Below are positions 9,868 to 18,256 of a DNA stretch of 64,000 nt, in pieces (the stretch's first letter is position 1; every line of letters starts with the position of its first letter). The position numbers and the translations under genes are program-made. The stretch is from an uncultured Prevotellaceae bacterium (lineage in GTDB: Bacteria > Bacteroidota > Bacteroidia > Bacteroidales > Bacteroidaceae): positions 1 to 64,000 of the forward strand of contig CAMJZV010000010.1 of NCBI GenBank assembly GCA_946410305.1, written 5' to 3'. The notes beneath the pieces are model-generated. The model was not told where the DNA came from and did no database searches. It saw only the letters and a program-made list of their open reading frames with translations.

Positions 9868-11880
9868 TTATCTTTTCTTTACATACTCTATTCCCATCTG
9901 GGCAGCACGTTCGGCATTGCGGTTTCTTCTCTGCTGTCTCTTATTGGATTTCTTCTTGACGAGTGCCGACGGTTTCTGTTGGTTGAGCGCCTTCTCTGTC
10001 AGGTTCCACGACAGTGTGATATCAAACTTTGCCTTGGTTTCTATCTCACGGGAATAGTAATAGACGGCTTCTGCCTGCAGGTCTTCATCATAGTTGCCCG
10101 TATCCCACACACCATTACCATTACGGTCCACAAAGGCTCGTGCGTAATAAGTGCCAGGCTTGACATAATAGAAAGAAGCTGTACGATCAGACTCCATCTT
10201 ACTCGTGGCCACCACCTTGTCACCCTTGTCAAGCAGTTGCACGATGACAGCAGCACTGTCAGCATATCCGCTGATGTCAAAGAAGAGCGTGGCATAATCG
10301 TCGAGTGTCTTTACCTTGATGCCTTGCTTGAAGGGTTTGCATGCCTTGCCATAGATGTCAATAAAGGCAGCACTGTCAACCTCAAAACTATACTCTCCTC
10401 CTAGTCGCCAGTCGGCAATCACCTCATAGCTACGCAAGAGACTGTCATACTGTTGGAACTCATAGCTGGCATTATACCACAGCGTGTCAATCTTCGTATA
10501 GAGATGGATGGCAGCAGTATCCACCACAGCTGGTGGTGTGGACAGTTCAATCAGGATGGAACGGTTAGGATCCATCGCTTGCGGAACATTAAACTTAACG
10601 TCTAAAGGCTTGACAGGATAGATGCTGTCGTAAGGCTCTTCGCGCTTTCGTTTCTTTTCCTGCTGTTTGAACCACGTCTCGTATTCCTTTTGTTGAGCTT
10701 TCAGGCGCTTGGCATAAGGTGTCTTTGCCAAAGCCTCGATAGTATCAGTCTTAGACACCAGCTGTCCCAAAGAGTCGGTCGTCAGATAACTCATCTCAAA
10801 CGACAGCGTGTCCTGATTGATCAGCAACGTATCACGTAGCCAATAGGTGATAGAGTCTTTCTTCGCACTGCTCTCTATGATAAAAGCGTCATCGCTGTTG
10901 AAGTTCAGACCATGGATGACAGGCAATTGCTCATTACCATAACTGAAATATACCTGTATGCGGTCAGCATCCTTACGCTCTGTTTTCAGCAAATAACGGT
11001 CTGTCAATGTCTCCTGGAAGGCTGTCAGCACAATATCATCGGGATAATAGTGCATATAGTGTATCTGCGCAATACTGTCGATATGCAAAGAGTCACGCCA
11101 GATGGTATCTTGACGCATATCGGGCTTGACAGTAGGCTTGTAGGTGTCATGCGTAAAGGCAATCATCTCGCTCTTCTGCGTGAACTTATAGTTACCGTCA
11201 AGATCTTGCAAGGCATAGATGCGGTATTCACCATCAGCAACACCTTTGATGACGAAATGTCCGTTGGCATCAGTACGGGCTACACGCAGCAGGGGTTTGG
11301 TGCGGAAGGCTGAGTCTGCCAAGTCATTATACAAGCCGACGAGTATGCCTGACACAGGATCCAGGTTCTCAGCACTGAGTACAGTACCCGATACCTCAAG
11401 GGTGTCTGTCTGTTCGCCAGTAGAGAAGGTAAACGTGTAGTTACCCATCGCATTGTCCTCGTTGTTGTCGCTGATAGCGTCGCTGAAGTCGATAGTATAG
11501 GTCATATCAGGTTTCAGCATGTCTTTCAACTCTACCACAATCTTCTTTCCTTTAGCGGCAATCTCAGGCATCTCCAACTGAGGTGGTGAGACGATGACAT
11601 TCTGTGTGGGGTCTGCCAGCTTGATATATTCATCGAAGTAGATAGTCACCTTTTTCGACTTCACCCCCGTAGCTTTGTCTGCAGGTGTGCTGCCAAGAAT
11701 GCGGGGAGGGTCGTCGTCATACCATCCACCATCGGGTGAACCCATGCGGGCACAACTCAGAATGAAGAATGAAGAATGAAGAATGAAGAATGTTGCACAC
11801 AGTGGCAACAACCTCATTCCATGATCATTTATTCTTCTTAACCACTTTCTCAAGGTGGCGTTGCATTCTTCATTCTTCAT
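9868..11880 (-). CDS. Ig-like (SbsA-type) domain lipoprotein; alternative start at 11817
   Basis: MRLLPLCATFFILHSSFFILSCARMGSPDGG: lipobox FILSC; KATGVKSKKVTIYFDEYIKLADP Ig-like region. Confidence 0.8.
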   Translation of the reverse strand: MKNEECNATLRKWLRRINDHGMRLLPLCATFFILHSSFFILSCARMGSPDGGWYDDDPPRILGSTPADKATGVKSKKVTIYFDEYIKLADPTQNVIVSPPQLEMPEIAAKGKKIVVELKDMLKPDMTYTIDFSDAISDNNEDNAMGNYTFTFSTGEQTDTLEVSGTVLSAENLDPVSGILVGLYNDLADSAFRTKPLLRVARTDANGHFVIKGVADGEYRIYALQDLDGNYKFTQKSEMIAFTHDTYKPTVKPDMRQDTIWRDSLHIDSIAQIHYMHYYPDDIVLTAFQETLTDRYLLKTERKDADRIQVYFSYGNEQLPVIHGLNFNSDDAFIIESSAKKDSITYWLRDTLLINQDTLSFEMSYLTTDSLGQLVSKTDTIEALAKTPYAKRLKAQQKEYETWFKQQEKKRKREEPYDSIYPVKPLDVKFNVPQAMDPNRSILIELSTPPAVVDTAAIHLYTKIDTLWYNASYEFQQYDSLLRSYEVIADWRLGGEYSFEVDSAAFIDIYGKACKPFKQGIKVKTLDDYATLFFDISGYADSAAVIVQLLDKGDKVVATSKMESDRTASFYYVKPGTYYARAFVDRNGNGVWDTGNYDEDLQAEAVYYYSREIETKAKFDITLSWNLTEKALNQQKPSALVKKKSNKRQQRRNRNAERAAQMGIEYVKKR

Positions 11881-11895
11881 TCTTCATTCTTCATT
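11760..11895. repeat. Inverted pair of heptamer (GAATGAA) tracts
   Basis: (GAATGAA)4.x at 11760-11792 and (CATTCTT)4.x at 11864-11895, opposite orientation. Confidence 0.9.
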
Positions 11896-13379
11896 AATTG
11901 CAACAAGACGTCGATATGCTCGCGTGAATTGCTCAAACGGGGCACTTTGTGCTGTCCACCCAACTTACCCTTCATTTTCAGCCAATCATTAAACAGGTTG
12001 GGACGGGCCTGGATGATTTCCAAGTGTTGCAAGGTGATGTCTTTATAGCGCTTGGCCTCATAGTCGCTGTTGATCTCCTGCAACTTCTTGTCCAACAGGT
12101 CAGCAAACAGTGCCAAGTCGTTCGGCGACTTGGAGAACTCAATAAGCCACTGATGACGACACTTGGCATTCTGGTCCATAAACACTGGAGCTGCGGTATA
12201 CTCACTAACCTCAGCGCCAGTTTGTTCACAAGCATAAGCCAGTCCTTTCTCAGCATTATCCACAATCAATTCTTCACCAAAGGCATTGATAAAGTGCTTG
12301 GTACGACCAGAGATAATGAACTTATAAGGGTTGGTAGATGTGAACTGTACTGTATCGCCTATCTCATAGCGCCATAATCCACAGCTGGTAGAGATGATCA
12401 TAGCATAATTCTTGCCCGTCTCTACACCCCACAAAGGAACAATGTCACCTCCGTCCATGGGGCGGAACTCATAGAACACGCCATAGTCTAACATCAGCAT
12501 CATAGCCTTGTCAGCAGGATCGTCCTGCAGTCCGAAGAAGCCCTCGCTGGCATTATATGTCTCCATATAGTGCATGTTTGGCGAGGTAATGAGTTGTTCG
12601 TACTGCTTGCGATAGGGCGTGAAGGCCACACCACCATGGAAGAACACCTCAATGTTGGGCCACACCTCTTCGAGATGTGTCTTACCCGTCAGCTCCATCA
12701 TGCAGTTCAGCACGGAGAGCATCCATGAAGGTACGCCACTGATATTGGTGACGTTCTTGTTCATGGCCTCGCGGGCTATGCGCTCACGCTTTACCTCGAA
12801 GTCGCTCAGCAAGGCTGTCTCCTTCTTGGGAACACGCACCAGATTCACCAGCGGATTGATGTTCTCTATCAGGATGGCGCTGAGGTCACCCACCAGCGAA
12901 TCAGCAACATTATAATTAGGTGCATGACTGCCACCGAGTATCAGTCCTTTGCCGTCGAACATTCTCGACTTGGGATTGTTGCGCAGATACAGTGCCACAG
13001 AGTCGCGCCCACCAGCATAGTGAATCTTCTGCAGACCCTCGTCGCTGACAGGGATAAACTTCGACTTGTCGTTTGTGGTGCCACTTGACTTAGCATACCA
13101 TCTGACACGTCCTGGCCACAGCACGTCGCGCTCTCCATGACGCATGCGGTCGATATCCCCTTTCAGCTCCTCGTAGGTGTTGACAGACACCATCTTGACG
13201 AACTGCTCATAGTCCTTGATATTGTCAAAGGCATGATTCCTGCCGTATTCTGTATCCTTTGCGGTATGAATCAGATGATTCAGCACTGCACGCTGCAGCG
13301 CCTCTCCCCCATTCAGATGCTTCTCCAAAGCTTTCTGACGGGGCTTAAACACATTTCCTATTATCTGAGTCAGACTCAT
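11877..13379 (-). CDS. GH3 auxin-responsive promoter family protein (acyl-adenylate enzyme superfamily)
   Basis: YAKSSGTTNDKSKFIPVS, GGVAFTPYRKQYEQL, FINAFGEELIVDNAEKGL. Confidence 0.9.
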   Translation of the reverse strand: MSLTQIIGNVFKPRQKALEKHLNGGEALQRAVLNHLIHTAKDTEYGRNHAFDNIKDYEQFVKMVSVNTYEELKGDIDRMRHGERDVLWPGRVRWYAKSSGTTNDKSKFIPVSDEGLQKIHYAGGRDSVALYLRNNPKSRMFDGKGLILGGSHAPNYNVADSLVGDLSAILIENINPLVNLVRVPKKETALLSDFEVKRERIAREAMNKNVTNISGVPSWMLSVLNCMMELTGKTHLEEVWPNIEVFFHGGVAFTPYRKQYEQLITSPNMHYMETYNASEGFFGLQDDPADKAMMLMLDYGVFYEFRPMDGGDIVPLWGVETGKNYAMIISTSCGLWRYEIGDTVQFTSTNPYKFIISGRTKHFINAFGEELIVDNAEKGLAYACEQTGAEVSEYTAAPVFMDQNAKCRHQWLIEFSKSPNDLALFADLLDKKLQEINSDYEAKRYKDITLQHLEIIQARPNLFNDWLKMKGKLGGQHKVPRLSNSREHIDVLLQLMKNEE

Positions 13380-13482
13380 AGTCGTACAAATATTTGCCTG
13401 CAAAGTTAATACTTTTTTCTGAAACCACACATTTTCTCCTTACCTTTTAATAATTATAAGCATAAAGCGGGCTGAGCCTGTG

Positions 13483-14775
13483 TTACTCATCCTTCCACCA
13501 CGAATCTTTTAGCTTGCATATAGCCTGACTGATACAATTCATCGTCTTACAAAAAGAAACGGTGATATTTTCTTCCTGCGTCATAAACTGAAAAGACCAA
13601 GGAGTCAACAGCAGCAGATTGCCTGCTGCACAGTCATCCATTCTGTCGGCAGAAGGATGGTAGATATCAGGAAAGCCGTTATCCTCTATCCTGATAACAG
13701 CATAGCCACACAGCAATGCCTGGTCAAGGATTTCCTGTTCACCCCTTGCTATACGAGCGGAAACAAGCACAGCACCAGAAGCCGCCTCAGCCAGACATCG
13801 GGCTTTCTGTTTTTCAAATAATCCAGCATCCTTACGATGACAGACTACAGGGAGCAAGCGCCTGTTCAGTAAGCTCAGGTTTCCATAGCTATCACATGCC
13901 ACATGTCCGTTGTTTTTCAGCAATCGCATCTCTATTGCTGCAAAAATGTCATCATTTAACTGTTGAGGGCATTCACGTTGCAGATATCCTTTCAGCGCTG
14001 GTATGCTCACTGCTGTATCAACAGTATTACGCTGCGGAAAGAGCCATTCGCGATTAGCCATCCTCATCAGACGGTTACGAGGGTTCGCACGGATATACGC
14101 CCGTTGCGTAGTCAGTTGTTCTTCATCTACAGGCATCACGTCACAATAGCCTGCATCGAACAGCGGAGGCAGCGCTCCACCCGATGCTGCATGCTTGACG
14201 ACCGAATCGCCAAGCGCACTATCGTTTTTTAGTGTGCCTGTGTTATTGCTGTTTGCTGCTCGTGCGCTATTATTGTTTGGTGCTCCTGCGTTGTTGCTTG
14301 TTAGCGTGCCTGGCGATTCAGTCGCCAGGCTCTCTTCTGCCAGGCCTTCTCCTTGGTCTATCTTTCCCGTTATCGCCCAATAGCGCTTGTTGCACCCCAG
14401 CTTAAAGCCCGCAATGACATGCCCCAGATGCGTAGCCTTCCCATTCTGAGACACCACATTACTATGCGCCATCAACAAGAAGTGCAGATGCTCAGGCATC
14501 ACAACGTACTCCACTACCTCCAACATGGGATAGTATCGATGGATACTCTCGCGGAGTTCCTGCTCCACCATCCTTCCGATAGGCGTCAGCTCTACATGCG
14601 GTCCATCGTTGTCACTATCTGGCTTATCCAACCTTCCCGCCATTCTGCCCAAAGGTTGGTACAGTCCCTTCGCCACACTAATTGTAATATGATAGCAGCC
14701 CTTCCAGCTATAGTCATGCGCACGACACCGCCGTTTCATGCTATGTATCGTTGGCTTCCTAAAGTCCCTATCCAT
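13483..14775 (-). CDS. REP-associated tyrosine transposase (RAYT, Y1/IS200-like) with low-complexity insert and long C-terminal extension
   Basis: YHITISVAKG...VVMPEHLHFLLM (HxH motif)...GHVIAGFKLGCNKRYW...YIRANPRNRLMR. Confidence 0.85.
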   Translation of the reverse strand: MDRDFRKPTIHSMKRRCRAHDYSWKGCYHITISVAKGLYQPLGRMAGRLDKPDSDNDGPHVELTPIGRMVEQELRESIHRYYPMLEVVEYVVMPEHLHFLLMAHSNVVSQNGKATHLGHVIAGFKLGCNKRYWAITGKIDQGEGLAEESLATESPGTLTSNNAGAPNNNSARAANSNNTGTLKNDSALGDSVVKHAASGGALPPLFDAGYCDVMPVDEEQLTTQRAYIRANPRNRLMRMANREWLFPQRNTVDTAVSIPALKGYLQRECPQQLNDDIFAAIEMRLLKNNGHVACDSYGNLSLLNRRLLPVVCHRKDAGLFEKQKARCLAEAASGAVLVSARIARGEQEILDQALLCGYAVIRIEDNGFPDIYHPSADRMDDCAAGNLLLLTPWSFQFMTQEENITVSFCKTMNCISQAICKLKDSWWKDE

Positions 14776-14857
14776 TGTTTCTGATTATTTAGCAACGCAA
14801 AGGTAATGAAAAATAGCATGAAGTACAAAAGAAATCCGCATTTTTCTTTAGGCGACC

Positions 14858-14926
14858 AGTGTGAAAACGCGATTACCGGCAGTGTAAAAACGCAATTACC
14901 AATAGTGTGAAAACGCAATTTAGTTG
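14858..14926. repeat. Three tandem 23-bp repeats, consensus AGTGTGAAAACGCAATTACCNNY
   Basis: Unit starts at 14858, 14881, 14904; directly upstream of RAYT gene. Confidence 0.85.
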
Positions 14927-14955
14927 CGTTTTGTTGCTCTTTGCCTAAAAGAAGC

Positions 14956-14985
14956 AGGCTGAAGCATGGTGACTTCAGCCTGCAG
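14956..14985 (-). terminator. Hairpin downstream of LRR gene
   Basis: GCAGGCTGAAG-catggtga-CTTCAGCCTGC perfect 11-bp stem followed on minus strand by TTCTTTT. Confidence 0.7.
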
Positions 14986-15007
14986 TGATTATTTTAAATA
15001 TCCGTTT

Positions 15008-16147
15008 TTACTTCACAACCACCTTACGTGTCGTTCCGTCCTTCATACGGATAATGTTCATACCCTTCTGTGGCTTGTTCATACGTTTTCCATCAAGGGT
15101 GAATATCGTGGCATTGTTCTGTCCATCGCTCATTATCTGGTCAATGCCCGATGGATCTATTTCAACGATTTCCATGAATTCCTTCCAATAATCAGCTGCC
15201 TCATATGATTCCTTGCTTCCCTTAGGAACATATAGCGTTGCATTTGTTCGGTTTGAGAATACATCTTCGGAAATAGCAACTGGAATAGGATTTAAAATAG
15301 TGACAGAAGTAATGTCAGGGCATCCTTGGAAAGCATACTCGCCGATACTCGTCACACTGTTGCCGATAGTAACAGAGGTAAGACCTGAGCATCTAAAAAA
15401 AGCATCTCTACCAATACTTGTCACGCTGTTGGGGATGGTGACGGAGGTCAGGCCAGAGCAACGAGAGAACGCAAAATTTCCAATGCTCGTCACACTATTG
15501 GGGATGTTGATGGAAGTAAGACCAGAGCAGCCAGAAAATGCATCATAACCAATCTTCGTTACACTATTACCGATAGTGAGGGAAGTTAGACCGTAACAGT
15601 TCCCGAAGGTCCAATTGTTAATACTCGTTACGCCGTTGGGGATAGTGATAGAGGTTAAGCTCTTGCAATTATAAAAAGCATTTTCACCAATACTCGTCAC
15701 GCTACTGGGGATGGTAAAAGAGGTAAGGTTTTGGCAGCCATAGAAAGCTTTCTCGCCAATACTCGTCACGCTGTTGCCGATGGTGACAGAAGTAAGACCA
15801 GAGCAATACGCGAAGGCATTATCATAAATCATTGTCACGCTGTTAGGGATATCGACGGAAGTGAGGTTCTCGCAAAAATAGAAAGCCTTCTCGCCTATTC
15901 TAATTACCCTACGAGGAATACTCATGTATGTCACTTCCTCAGGGATTACTACATTACCCGAATATACATTTGAATAGGAATCGTAAGAATCACCCATGAA
16001 TGTAACTTCCAACTTATCTTCAAAAATACTAGTATAGTTATAAAAAATGATGACACCATCGGTATTCTTAACATAAATGTCGTGCGCACTTGCCACCAAC
16101 GGCAGCAAAGTGGTTAATAAAATAAGTAATAGTTTCTTCATAATCAT
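15008..16147 (-). CDS. BspA-like leucine-rich-repeat surface protein
   Basis: Signal peptide plus repeated NSVTSIGxxAFxxCSGLTSVTIP units; C-terminal DGKRMNKPQKGMNIIRMKDGTTRKVVVK. Confidence 0.92.
   Translation of the reverse strand: MIMKKLLLILLTTLLPLVASAHDIYVKNTDGVIIFYNYTSIFEDKLEVTFMGDSYDSYSNVYSGNVVIPEEVTYMSIPRRVIRIGEKAFYFCENLTSVDIPNSVTMIYDNAFAYCSGLTSVTIGNSVTSIGEKAFYGCQNLTSFTIPSSVTSIGENAFYNCKSLTSITIPNGVTSINNWTFGNCYGLTSLTIGNSVTKIGYDAFSGCSGLTSINIPNSVTSIGNFAFSRCSGLTSVTIPNSVTSIGRDAFFRCSGLTSVTIGNSVTSIGEYAFQGCPDITSVTILNPIPVAISEDVFSNRTNATLYVPKGSKESYEAADYWKEFMEIVEIDPSGIDQIMSDGQNNATIFTLDGKRMNKPQKGMNIIRMKDGTTRKVVVK
15310..15870. repeat. Tandem ~69-bp coding repeats of the LRR protein
   Basis: Recurring ctcgtcacgctgttggggatggtgac... 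at ~69-bp period. Confidence 0.85.
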
Positions 16148-16259
16148 ATAGTTTTAGGTTATTTCAATTCACACACAAAAAGAAAACGTGGACAATTTAC
16201 TTCGTCTACGTTCTAGAGGTATCGCCAAACACCTTGTAATCTTAAACGAGCAAAAGCCC

Positions 16260-16424
16260 ACGCTAACAAGCGTGAACTATCTACTTCAGTTCTTGATTAC
16301 GTTCTATTAAATTTGGCGATTTTCTAGAACAAGAATCTAAAAGTGGATATTCATCCTATATGTCCTTTTCAGTTATTTCATTCCTTGCCCATAGGCATCT
16401 TCGATTTTAAGGGTTGTACATTAA
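16260..16424 (-). repeat. Dispersed structured leader repeat, copy 1 (5' leader of LRR gene)
   Basis: Shares AAATTTGGCGA..., ACAAGAATCTAAAAGTGGATATTCATCCTATATGTCCTTTTCAGTTAT, CCCATAGGCAT with 38893-39050. Confidence 0.8.
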
Positions 16425-16589
16425 TTCATATCGTTTCCCTTTCGGATTGCAATTGCAAATATAGTCATTATTCTTGAAACGACAAAATATTGCAGAAAAA
16501 AGTTTTTTCGCAAAAGACCTAACATCCCTACCATAGGTCTTCTGAAACCCGCGTAAATAAAGGGAAAAATGATGGCAGGCCTGGCGACA

Positions 16590-16637
16590 GACCTACCATC
16601 ATCCCTACCATAAGACCTAACATGATCCCTACCATCG
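16590..16637. repeat. Left 12-bp iterons (YCCTACCATNAN)
   Basis: acctaccatcat|ccctaccataag|acctaacatgat|ccctaccatcgt. Confidence 0.85.
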
Positions 16638-16646
16638 TCGCTACTC

Positions 16647-17855
16647 TCAGAAGGACTTCAGAGGCACGACCCTGTAGTGGGCAACATTGCCGTGACTGAT
16701 GGTCTCAACACCCAGCTCCTTCATGGCTTTGCCGACGTTGACTTTGGCTCCTTGTGTGATGGCGAGTGTGGTGTAGTCATTATGCAGAATCTCCAGCACC
16801 CGCGTGCTGTTGAGGGGTTTCACCGTCTCGTTGGCTTTTGGCTTGCGGAAGCAGGCGGAGATCATCTCTGCCAGGTCTTTCTTCTCCTGGTAGTTCTGGT
16901 TGAGCTGCTGGATGCGCGCCACCTCTTCGTTGTTGAACCAGTAGGGCGCCTCCTCGTTGCGCAACTCATGGAGCACCTGGGCGTAGAGCTGTTCGTGGTT
17001 CACATCACCCACATTGTCGATGTACTTCCCCTTAGGAATTGTCAAGCAGATGTAGCGACGCGAGCCCGTGGCGTCTGTCAGCGGATGCGGGTTGTTCGTC
17101 GTAGCCACGAACGAGGCGAAGCGAGGACGGTCTTCCTGAGCAGCTCCATAGATGGGACGCCCGTTGACCTTTGACTTCGAGAGCGTCTGCTTCAGGGCAG
17201 CATGCTGACTGGGACGGATGGCGTCGAGCTCGTCGAGGTTCACCAGCAGGTTGTTGGTCAGCGCCATCTCCTTGTCGAACTTGTTCGAGAGGTTCAAGTG
17301 GTCCAGATAGTACTGACGCAGATGCTGGGGCAGCAGTCGACGCAGGAAGATGGTCTTGCCACAACCCTGAGCGCCGATGAGCACGGGCACGCACTCGTTG
17401 CCGTGCAACTCGTCCATCTGCAACCAGTGGGCCACTGTTGAGCGCAGCCAGATGGCCAGAAATCCTGCCTGTTCAGTGGTGATGCCAGGCAGTCGTGAGA
17501 AGAGTCGTGCCACATGGTTCTCTCCGTCCCATGCAGGCAGATGATCGAGGAAGTCGCCAATAGGATTATACTGCGGCACCTCCTCGGAGTTGACATACAT
17601 CTGAATGTCAGCCTTCGGATTGCCCTCAGTAATCTCCTCGCGCAAGGCTCTGAGCACGATGCTGTTCAGGGCCTCCTGCGTTAGCGGGCGATACGCGGGT
17701 TCAGCGTCGTCTCCCTCAGCCTTCTTGGCGAATTCCACTTTACCGTTGAGGATGTTGCGACGAAAGAAATAATTCTCCGTCAGGTACTGCTCAACAACCA
17801 GTACATTCTCTTGTGAGGCAGTCATTGCCTCACCATTCACAATGGTTTTCTGCAT
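16647..17855 (-). CDS. Virulence-associated E (VapE) family protein, SF3-like primase-helicase
   Basis: GAQGCGKT Walker A, LLVNLDELD Walker B, FVATTNNPHPLTDATGSRRYICL sensor region. Confidence 0.9.
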   Translation of the reverse strand: MQKTIVNGEAMTASQENVLVVEQYLTENYFFRRNILNGKVEFAKKAEGDDAEPAYRPLTQEALNSIVLRALREEITEGNPKADIQMYVNSEEVPQYNPIGDFLDHLPAWDGENHVARLFSRLPGITTEQAGFLAIWLRSTVAHWLQMDELHGNECVPVLIGAQGCGKTIFLRRLLPQHLRQYYLDHLNLSNKFDKEMALTNNLLVNLDELDAIRPSQHAALKQTLSKSKVNGRPIYGAAQEDRPRFASFVATTNNPHPLTDATGSRRYICLTIPKGKYIDNVGDVNHEQLYAQVLHELRNEEAPYWFNNEEVARIQQLNQNYQEKKDLAEMISACFRKPKANETVKPLNSTRVLEILHNDYTTLAITQGAKVNVGKAMKELGVETISHGNVAHYRVVPLKSF

Positions 17856-18011
17856 AACAAAAATAGTTCGAAATAATGGTTAATAATAATCGATGGTATC
17901 CTGTCTGAATACGAATGCAAAGTTACAAAATTTTTTGCTAAAATCCAAGGTTTTCCCCCAGAAAATGATGTTTTTTATAAGGAAAAAAGCTCAAAAATGC
18001 ACAAAAAATTC

Positions 18012-18062
18012 AATGGTAGGTTTCATGGTAGGTTTCATGGTAGGGATGATGGTAGGGATGTG
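18012..18062. repeat. Right 12-bp iterons (reverse complement of left unit)
   Basis: Minus strand: ccctaccatcat|ccctaccatgaa|acctaccatgaa|acctaccattga. Confidence 0.85.
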
Positions 18063-18170
18063 GTGCTTTTATATTTTGTAATTGCCTGATATGTAGCGTT
18101 TTGTGGATTCTATGGTAGGGATGTTAGGTCTTTTAAAAAAAATCATCTCAAAAACAAGAATAGGCGAAAA

Positions 18171-18223
18171 ATACAACTGATACAGCGCTGACTTAGTTGT
18201 TCCCAGCGCTGTATCAGTTGTAT
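18171..18223 (-). terminator. 20-bp perfect stem-loop downstream of rnc
   Basis: ATACAACTGATACAGCGCTG (18171-18190) / CAGCGCTGTATCAGTTGTAT (18204-18223), T-run on minus strand. Confidence 0.8.
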
Positions 18224-18256
18224 CTGAGTGTCAAGAGTAACTGATTTGCTCGCGTA

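Larger units (their letters stand above)
16512..18134. mobile_element. Putative VapE-encoding element with 25-bp perfect terminal inverted repeats
   Basis: AAAAGACCTAACATCCCTACCATAG at 16512-16536 and its exact reverse complement at 18110-18134; 12-bp iterons inside both ends. Confidence 0.8.

Noticed and set aside
15310-15870. Regular ~69-bp repeats as possible CRISPR
   Set aside because: They encode in-frame leucine-rich repeats of the BspA-like protein.
17893-18081. 62-aa ORF ending SMVGFMVGFMVGMMVGM
   Set aside because: Translation of the 12-bp iterons; repetitive by construction, not a credible protein.
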